Below, piece after piece: positions 20,758 to 25,498 of a stretch of 25,498 nucleotides of DNA. The notes beneath the pieces were generated by a model. That model was not told the origin of the DNA, did no database searches, and worked only from the letters and a program-made list of their open reading frames with translations. Origin of the DNA: a virus; the IMG/VR virus record IMGVR_UViG_3300025128_000297, positions 1-25,498 of that record. The stretch is one strand, 5' to 3'. Both the position numbers and the translations under genes were made by a program. Positions within the stretch are counted from its first letter, which is position 1. Each line of letters opens with the position of its first letter.

Positions 20758-21280
20758 TTGGGTTATACATACAAAAATAGATATTACAGGTTGTAAAAAA
20801 ACTTTAGATAATATAATAAAAAAAATATCTCCTTTATCAGTAGAACATAGAAGCACCAAAGGCATTAATTCAAAACAATATTTACTTGATAAATATCAAA
20901 ATAAATTTTTAAAAATACAAGAGGATGTAAAAAAACAAATTAAAACACACATCAATATTAAAAATAATTTAAATTTAATAGCGGCATGGACTGTGTTAGG
21001 TTATGAAAATAGTTATCATTCTGTGCATAATCATAATGACCCTACCAATCACGTAGCCTCTGTTTTGTACTTAAAAGTACCTAAACCTAAAATAAATAAG
21101 GGAGGACAATTTTATTTTTTTATTAGGGATAAAAATTTAAATATTACGTATCATGAAATTAAACCAAAAGAAGGAAGTTTAATAATTATGCCCATACATA
21201 TATTTCATGGTGCTTATCCTCAAGCAAAAGGTTTAAGACAAACTCTTAACATGGATTTTGAAATTGAAAAACTTTGTTAA
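20750..21280 (+). CDS. 2OG-Fe(II) oxygenase with HNH motif, 176 aa
   Basis: The core reads YENSYHSVHNHNDPTNHVAS with His93-Asn-His95 in the place of the HxH motif of TIGR02466-type enzymes. His95-Asn-Asp97 would be an alternative HxD register. VLYLKVPKPKINKGGQFYFF, IKPKEGSLIIMPIHIFHGAY (His153) and GLRQTLNMDFE (Arg163) complete the site. This is the last oxygenase of the cassette. It overlaps the previous gene by 8 bases (ATGAATGA) and is overlapped at its end by the next small gene. The N-terminal 75 residues are Lys/Asn-rich helices. Confidence 0.84.
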   Translation: MNDWVIHTKIDITGCKKTLDNIIKKISPLSVEHRSTKGINSKQYLLDKYQNKFLKIQEDVKKQIKTHINIKNNLNLIAAWTVLGYENSYHSVHNHNDPTNHVASVLYLKVPKPKINKGGQFYFFIRDKNLNITYHEIKPKEGSLIIMPIHIFHGAYPQAKGLRQTLNMDFEIEKLC

Positions 21281-21599
21281 TTATTTAACTGATCCTGTAT
21301 TAGCTACACCTGAACAACAAAAAAATGAAATATGGGATGTAGAAGGTAGACTTAAAAATGCTAATCAGTCTTTTAAATTTGACATAAGACCTTTAAGATC
21401 TGTAAATAACAGAGCAGAAAAAACAGGTTATTTTAAAACTAAATCAGATAAAATGGTTTTTGAAACTATTGACCAATGGGTTATATTTGATACGGAAGAG
21501 TTAAACGAATATGTTAAATCTACGAATAAAAAAGACTTTAATATAGAAGAATTACTAAATAATTTATCTTGGAATTTGATAATTGATAAAGTAGAGTAG
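21258..21599 (+). CDS. Small conserved protein, 113 aa, TTG start
   Basis: No ATG is available at the start. TTG 21258 gives MKLKNFVNYLTDPVLATPEQ, and TTG 21264 is an alternative. Translation probably re-initiates from the oxygenase gene it overlaps by 17-23 bases. The middle reads FKFDIRPLRSVNNRAEKTGY, then FKTKSDKMVFETIDQWVIFD and TEELNEYVKSTNKKDFNIEE. It is a charged, probably folded alpha/beta protein. I recall 'VNNRAEK.GYF.TKADKMVFE..DQW' proteins in marine phages near virion genes but not a function. It marks the return from the oxygenase cassette to the structural module. Confidence 0.7.
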   Translation: MKLKNFVNYLTDPVLATPEQQKNEIWDVEGRLKNANQSFKFDIRPLRSVNNRAEKTGYFKTKSDKMVFETIDQWVIFDTEELNEYVKSTNKKDFNIEELLNNLSWNLIIDKVE

Positions 21600-21603
21600 T
21601 ATT

Positions 21604-23823
21604 ATGCTACAAAAATTAGGATTTTTACCAGGTTTTAACAAACAAGTTACATCTACAGGAGCTGAGTCACAGTGGACAGACGGGGAAAATGTACGTTTTA
21701 GATATGGTACACCTGAAAAAATAGGTGGGTGGTCTCAATTAGGCTCTGAAAAACTAACAGGTGTTGCAAGAGGTTTACATCATTTTGTTAATAAAAATTC
21801 AATTAAATATGCTGCTATTGGAACAAACAGGATTTTATATGTTTATTCTGGTGGTGTGTATTATGACATACATCCTCTAGTTAATCCATCAGGCACAGCT
21901 ATTACAAATGCATTTAGCACGGTTAATGGATCACCTACTGTCACTATAAGTTTTGCTGGAGCACATGGTTTTATAGCAGGAGACATAATTTTATTTGGTG
22001 ATACAACAACTTTTAGTGCTATTACTGATTCTAATTTTACAGCCACAGATTTTGCTGATAAAAAATTTATGGTGACTTCTGTAATAGACGCTCTCACAAT
22101 TACAATTACAATGCCTAGTAACGAAACAGGAAGTGGAGCCAGTACTTCTGGAGGTATAACTTATTTTAGATATTATCACGTAGGACCCGCAGAACAAGCA
22201 GGTGCTTATGGTTGGGGTATATCTTTATGGGGTGGAAATGTTACTGGACCAATAACAACTACTTTAAATGGATCACTAAGTGCTAATGCATTTGGTACAG
22301 GTGGTTCAGGAACAAGTATCACACTGACAAGTACAGTAGGTTTTCCAACTACTGGAACAAACTTTATACAAGTTGGAACAGAAGAAATTTCTTATACAGG
22401 TGTATCAGGAAATGATTTAACTGGTATTACTAGAAATGTTAGAGGAACTACAAACGCATCTCATTCAAGCGGAGACACGGTAACAAACACATCTAGTTTT
22501 ACAGGATGGGGTTCTGCTGCGGTTAATACCGATTCAGTATTAGATCCTGGTCTATGGTCTTTAGATAATTTAGGAAGTACCTTGATTGCTTTAATACATA
22601 ATGGTGAATGCTTTCAATGGAATGGTGATTTAACTAATGCAACTGCAACTCGTGCAACTATTATCAGTGGTGCACCAACAGCGTCACGTGATATGTTAGT
22701 GTCCACACCAGATCGTCACTTAGTTTTCTTTGGAACAGAAACAACTATTGGTGATAAAAATACACAAGATGATATGTTTATCAGATTTTCTTCTCAAGAA
22801 GATATTACAGACTACACACCAACAGCTGAGAATAGTGCTGGTACACAAAGACTGGCCGCCGGATCACGGATCGTGGGTGCTAAACTTGGTAGAAATGCAA
22901 TATATATTTGGAGTGACAATTCTTTATTTACTATGAGATTTGTTGGAACACCTTTTACGTTTGCGTTTGAACAAGTTGGTACTAACTGTGGATTAATAGG
23001 ACAGAACGCAGCTGTCGAAGTTGATGGTGCTGCGTATTGGATGTCTGACAATGGTTTCTTTAGATACACCGGTAAACTAGAATCTATGGATTGTTTGGTT
23101 GAAGACTATGTTTATGAGGATTTAAATACTTTATCTAGTCAATTAGTTTATGCAGGTATTAATAATTTGTTTGGTGAGGTTACTTGGTTTTATCCAACAG
23201 CTACATCCAATAGTGTTAATAGAGCGGTTACTTATAGTTATCTAGATTCTACACCTAAACGACCTATATGGTTTACAAACGCTAGTGGTTTATTTGCTAG
23301 AACAACTTGGGTAGATTCTGCTGTGTTTGGTTTACCACACGCAACCCAATACGATGCAGATGATGATACTTCGTTTGATGTAATTGGAAACACAGAAGGT
23401 ATTACCTACTACTATGAACATGAAACAGGAGTTAATCAAATAAGAGGAGGAGCTACAACAGCTATTCCAGCTAATATAACATCTGGTGATTATGACATCA
23501 CACAAAAAGTTGTTAGAGGGGCAGCAACTAGTTTAGGTGATCTTAGGGGTGATGGTGAAAATATTATGCGAGTTAGTAGAATTATACCTGACTTTATTTC
23601 TCAACAAGGAAACGCTATCATACAACTAGATTTAAGAAATTATTCTAATGATGCAGCAACAAGCTCATCATTAGGTCCTTTTACTGTATCATCTTCTACT
23701 GATAAAGTAGACACACGTGCAAGAGGAAGAGCAATAGCTCTTACTATATCTAATACTGCGGTAGATAGTAGTTGGAAACTAGGAACTTTTAGGTTAGATA
23801 TACACGCTGGAGGAAGACGATAA
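21604..23823 (+). CDS. Tail-hub/DNA-stabilisation-like protein (P22 gp10-like), 739 aa
   Basis: The protein starts QKLGFLPGFNKQVTSTGAES and continues WTDGENVRFRYGTPEKIGGW. It then alternates Trp/Gly-rich blade-like repeats (YGWGISLWGG, FTGWGSAAVN, LDPGLWSLDNLGSTLIALIH) with beta strands. An inserted region near 75-170 (SPTVTISFAGAHGFIAGDII) and one near 235-300 (ITLTSTVGFPTTGTNFIQVG) look like small Ig or beta domains. The central part (RDMLVSTPDRHLVFFGTETT, FIRFSSQEDITDYTPT, AIYIWSDNSLFTMRFVGTPF) resembles the beta-propeller of P22 gp10-type hub proteins, which plug the tail and hold DNA in the head. The gene order (gp4-like earlier, this after the fibres) is rearranged. Assignment is by pattern and needs a profile search. 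Confidence 0.7.
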   Translation: MLQKLGFLPGFNKQVTSTGAESQWTDGENVRFRYGTPEKIGGWSQLGSEKLTGVARGLHHFVNKNSIKYAAIGTNRILYVYSGGVYYDIHPLVNPSGTAITNAFSTVNGSPTVTISFAGAHGFIAGDIILFGDTTTFSAITDSNFTATDFADKKFMVTSVIDALTITITMPSNETGSGASTSGGITYFRYYHVGPAEQAGAYGWGISLWGGNVTGPITTTLNGSLSANAFGTGGSGTSITLTSTVGFPTTGTNFIQVGTEEISYTGVSGNDLTGITRNVRGTTNASHSSGDTVTNTSSFTGWGSAAVNTDSVLDPGLWSLDNLGSTLIALIHNGECFQWNGDLTNATATRATIISGAPTASRDMLVSTPDRHLVFFGTETTIGDKNTQDDMFIRFSSQEDITDYTPTAENSAGTQRLAAGSRIVGAKLGRNAIYIWSDNSLFTMRFVGTPFTFAFEQVGTNCGLIGQNAAVEVDGAAYWMSDNGFFRYTGKLESMDCLVEDYVYEDLNTLSSQLVYAGINNLFGEVTWFYPTATSNSVNRAVTYSYLDSTPKRPIWFTNASGLFARTTWVDSAVFGLPHATQYDADDDTSFDVIGNTEGITYYYEHETGVNQIRGGATTAIPANITSGDYDITQKVVRGAATSLGDLRGDGENIMRVSRIIPDFISQQGNAIIQLDLRNYSNDAATSSSLGPFTVSSSTDKVDTRARGRAIALTISNTAVDSSWKLGTFRLDIHAGGRR

Positions 23824-24443
23824 TGGAACAACTAGTAATGGCTATAGCGTTGCCACTAGCTAAACAATACGGCATGAATAAAGCTTTAGATATAGCTTAT
23901 GAAAGGTTGGGTATAGCCTCTCCTGAAGAACAGAATCCATTAATTTTTGGAATGAATCAACCTTTTGCTGCTGGTAATATAGGTGATTCTATAAAAAGAA
24001 GTTTACTTAGAAAAGGAGTTGGTACTGTGTTTAACAGTATGCCTTCAGGTGTATTACCTATTCTTGGATTTACGGGCGTAGCAAGTTTAGCAAATAAATA
24101 TAGAAAACAACTTACTGGTTATGATACACAAGCTGCTTATGAAGCAGCTCGACAGGAACGAATAGCAAATAAAAGATTAGATAACATTACAGATAGAATG
24201 CTTGATGGTAAAGATTATGCAAACTATGAAGATGCATTACTAGACAGTGGTGCAGGTGCTATAAAAATTGATGATACTATTTACTCAGGTCCTGATTATC
24301 AAGGTACTAATGAACGTGATGGTGGTCAAGATATTGGTCCAACAACAAGTTCTAGTGTAGGATATACGAGTAAAGATGCAGACAGAGAAAGCTATAGAGG
24401 TAGATTTTCTGAAGGAGGCATTGCAAGTTTATGGCAAAGATAG
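23823..24443 (+). CDS. Virion-associated hypothetical protein, 206 aa
   Basis: Its ATG shares a base with the stop of the hub-like gene. It starts with an amphipathic or hydrophobic helix (MEQLVMAIALPLAKQYGMNK), has a moderately hydrophobic middle (MPSGVLPILGFTGVASLANK), then a charged helical stretch (AAYEAARQERIANKRLDNIT) and a Ser/Asp/Gly-rich tail ending FSEGGIASLWQR. The terminal GGI motif recurs in other short proteins of this genome. It may be an ejected internal protein or a tail-end protein that touches membranes. That is an inference from composition and neighbours. Confidence 0.65.
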   Translation: MEQLVMAIALPLAKQYGMNKALDIAYERLGIASPEEQNPLIFGMNQPFAAGNIGDSIKRSLLRKGVGTVFNSMPSGVLPILGFTGVASLANKYRKQLTGYDTQAAYEAARQERIANKRLDNITDRMLDGKDYANYEDALLDSGAGAIKIDDTIYSGPDYQGTNERDGGQDIGPTTSSSVGYTSKDADRESYRGRFSEGGIASLWQR

Positions 24444-24595
24444 TTCAAACACTAACAAGAGCAAGCGCTGAGTACGAAGAAGATGTAGCTCACTCATTAG
24501 TTAGAGATTTAGATGCAGTATTAGAAAAATTAAACACAACATTTCAAGAAGAATTAAAACAAGAGATAGAAGCTAGAAGCTTCTTTTTAGATTAA
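24431..24595 (+). CDS. Short acidic helical protein, 54 aa
   Basis: The ATG at 24431 lies inside the end of the previous gene (13-base overlap), 12 bases after a GGAGG (24414-24418). The 54 residues (MAKIVQTLTRASAEYEEDVA, HSLVRDLDAVLEKLNTTFQE and on) form one long charged helix with coiled-coil heptads, then SFFLD. The stop shares a base with the next ATG (TAATG). Tight coupling on both sides and good codon structure support a real gene. No function is recognised. Confidence 0.65.
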   Translation: MAKIVQTLTRASAEYEEDVAHSLVRDLDAVLEKLNTTFQEELKQEIEARSFFLD

Positions 24596-24930
24596 TGGCA
24601 GTAGTAAACCAATATAAATTTGTAGGTATAGATAACAGCACAAGCGGTGGAGCACTTACACCTTTAGGTTCTGGTATTCCTGCAGTCAATGAAACAATAG
24701 TTATTAAATCAATACTTGTTACATCAGCCGGAACACCGTCTGTAACTGTTACAAACAACAGTATTACAGCTATAAAATCAGCGGCTCTTACAGCCAATGT
24801 TACAACAGAATTACTAACCCAACCTTTAATAGTTGAAGGTGGTAAAGCTTTTACAGTGCAATCAAGCACTGCAGATTCGTTTGATGTAGCTATTAGCTAT
24901 CTAAATATTAAGAAAGAGGTAACAACATAA
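24595..24930 (+). CDS. Small beta-rich structural protein, 111 aa
   Basis: The product begins MAVVNQYKFVGIDNSTSGGA and continues as alternating Val/Ile/Thr strands (VNETIVIKSILVTSAGTPSV, TVTNNSITAIKSAALTANVT) ending DSFDVAISYLNIKKEVTT. It is of the size and style of a small jelly-roll or decoration subunit and resembles the 109-residue protein at 8122-8451 in layout. TAATG coupling exists at both ends. A virion role is inferred. Confidence 0.68.
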   Translation: MAVVNQYKFVGIDNSTSGGALTPLGSGIPAVNETIVIKSILVTSAGTPSVTVTNNSITAIKSAALTANVTTELLTQPLIVEGGKAFTVQSSTADSFDVAISYLNIKKEVTT

Positions 24931-25097
24931 TGAAAGTATACAACGCAAAAATAGAAGAAACATATAGACACAAGAAAACAGGAGAGGTTTTTAAGGAAAG
25001 AAAAGACTGGGAAGTCAAAGGTTACAAGCCAGAGGAGATGGCTCAGGACGTAAAAGTTATTATGCCACCTCTTGATTTGTTCTCAAAAACAAAGTAA
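24930..25097 (+). CDS. Small conserved phage protein, 55 aa
   Basis: This short gene is coupled to its upstream neighbour by TAATG. The 55 residues (MKVYNAKIEETYRHKKTGEV, FKERKDWEVKGYKPEEMAQD, then VKVIMPPLDLFSKTK) are charged, with no membrane segment. The pattern 'HKKTGEVF..RKDWE.KGY.PEDM..DV.V.MP.LDLFSKTK' is one I recall in marine phages near the end of the structural module. The function is unknown. Confidence 0.7.
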   Translation: MKVYNAKIEETYRHKKTGEVFKERKDWEVKGYKPEEMAQDVKVIMPPLDLFSKTK

Positions 25098-25109
25098 AGT
25101 AGCAAAACC

Positions 25110-25498
25110 ATGGGAATAGAAGATATACAAATTTCAGAAGAATTAGAGACTAACGCACCATCTATAAAGTATAGAGGTAACGAAGGTCCTAAATCTCCAC
25201 AAGAAATGCAACAAAAAACTGAGTATGATATGCAAGAATATATAATAGAATTTGAAAATGCATTTCCTGAAATGAAAGAATTACGAGGCACTGAAGAATA
25301 CATGGATATGTTAAAAGATTATTTTAGAAGTCTAGCTGGCGGTCAACCATTACCAGAAGATCCAACAAAACCTATCAATCCTTTTCAACCAAAACCAATA
25401 GGACCATTACCAGATAAAAGACAGATGGCAGCGTATGGTGGTATCATGGGTCTAGATGGTAGAAAAAAATATGGACTAGGATCATGGTTTCAAGAAAA
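25110..25498 (+). CDS. N-terminal part of larger virion protein (cut by window)
   Basis: The frame opens at ATG 25110 and is still open at the window end, giving 129 residues. It is acidic at first (MGIEDIQISEELETNAPSIK, then PQEMQQKTEYDMQEYIIEFE) and then Pro-rich (GGQPLPEDPTKPINPFQPKP). The segment QMAAYGGIMGLDGRKKYGLG then leads into the missing part. 'AYGGI..LDGR..YG.GS' is a motif I recall near the N-terminus of large internal or tail proteins in marine podovirus-like phages. A long ejected or tail-associated protein is likely. No ribosome site is visible. Confidence 0.65.
   Translation, partial: MGIEDIQISEELETNAPSIKYRGNEGPKSPQEMQQKTEYDMQEYIIEFENAFPEMKELRGTEEYMDMLKDYFRSLAGGQPLPEDPTKPINPFQPKPIGPLPDKRQMAAYGGIMGLDGRKKYGLGSWFQE

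Noticed and set aside
14619-21280. Cassette as an IS or transposon-borne insertion
   Set aside because: No transposase, inverted repeats or target duplication are visible at either boundary. The junctions are normal gene overlaps.

Overview
The window is a dense, single-strand piece of a tailed double-stranded DNA phage genome. Every convincing gene lies on the + strand, with very short gaps and many overlaps. Gene content and order fit a podovirus-like marine phage with P22-style head and neck genes: portal, small basic proteins, GroES, scaffold, decoration protein, capsid, neck and adaptor proteins, fibres, then a tail-hub-like protein. Low GC, TAATG stop/start junctions, and several small families I associate with uncultured marine phages suggest an AT-rich marine host such as SAR11 or another alphaproteobacterium. 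That host is an inference. I see no tRNA, integrase, IS element or CRISPR array. Both ends cut through genes.

Layout. (1) 3-1274 is the C-terminal part of the portal protein. (2) 1299-3402 holds a run of small proteins: a membrane protein, many extremely lysine-rich basic peptides, one microprotein with an EF-hand-like calcium loop and one Cys/His-rich peptide. (3) 3356-7039 is the head module: a small protein, a GroES-like co-chaperonin, an acidic coiled-coil scaffold, a conserved 152-residue protein, a decoration-like protein and the major capsid protein. (4) 7058-10569 carries hairpins, a sigma70-like promoter, small virion proteins and neck/adaptor proteins. (5) 10586-14618 is the tail and fibre module: a repeat-rich tail protein with a 60-bp tandem duplication, a fibre with a self-cleaving S74 chaperone domain, a polyglycine adhesin and a virion-associated protein. 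(6) 14619-21280 is an extremely AT-rich accessory cassette. It has one NodU/TobZ-type carbamoyltransferase, eight proteins with intact Fe(II)/2-oxoglutarate-oxygenase metal motifs and one degenerate member of the same fold. All are head-to-tail with 2-23 nt overlaps or tiny gaps, under what looks like its own promoter. (7) 21258-25498 returns to virion genes: a small conserved protein, a 739-residue tail-hub-like protein, small structural proteins and the start of a large protein cut by the window edge.

How the parts work together. The structural genes build and fill the capsid and supply the neck and host-recognition apparatus. The cassette, inserted right after the adhesin genes, is the notable system. 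Tandem hydroxylases would create hydroxyl groups, and a carbamoyltransferase would cap a hydroxyl with carbamoyl phosphate. This suggests a dedicated biosynthetic or modification pathway. Its target could be a host surface glycan, a virion fibre, nucleobases or a small metabolite, and the sequence does not say which. The cassette differs from its flanks in base composition, in largely lacking Shine-Dalgarno sites and in its junction architecture, which supports acquisition and local expansion as a unit.
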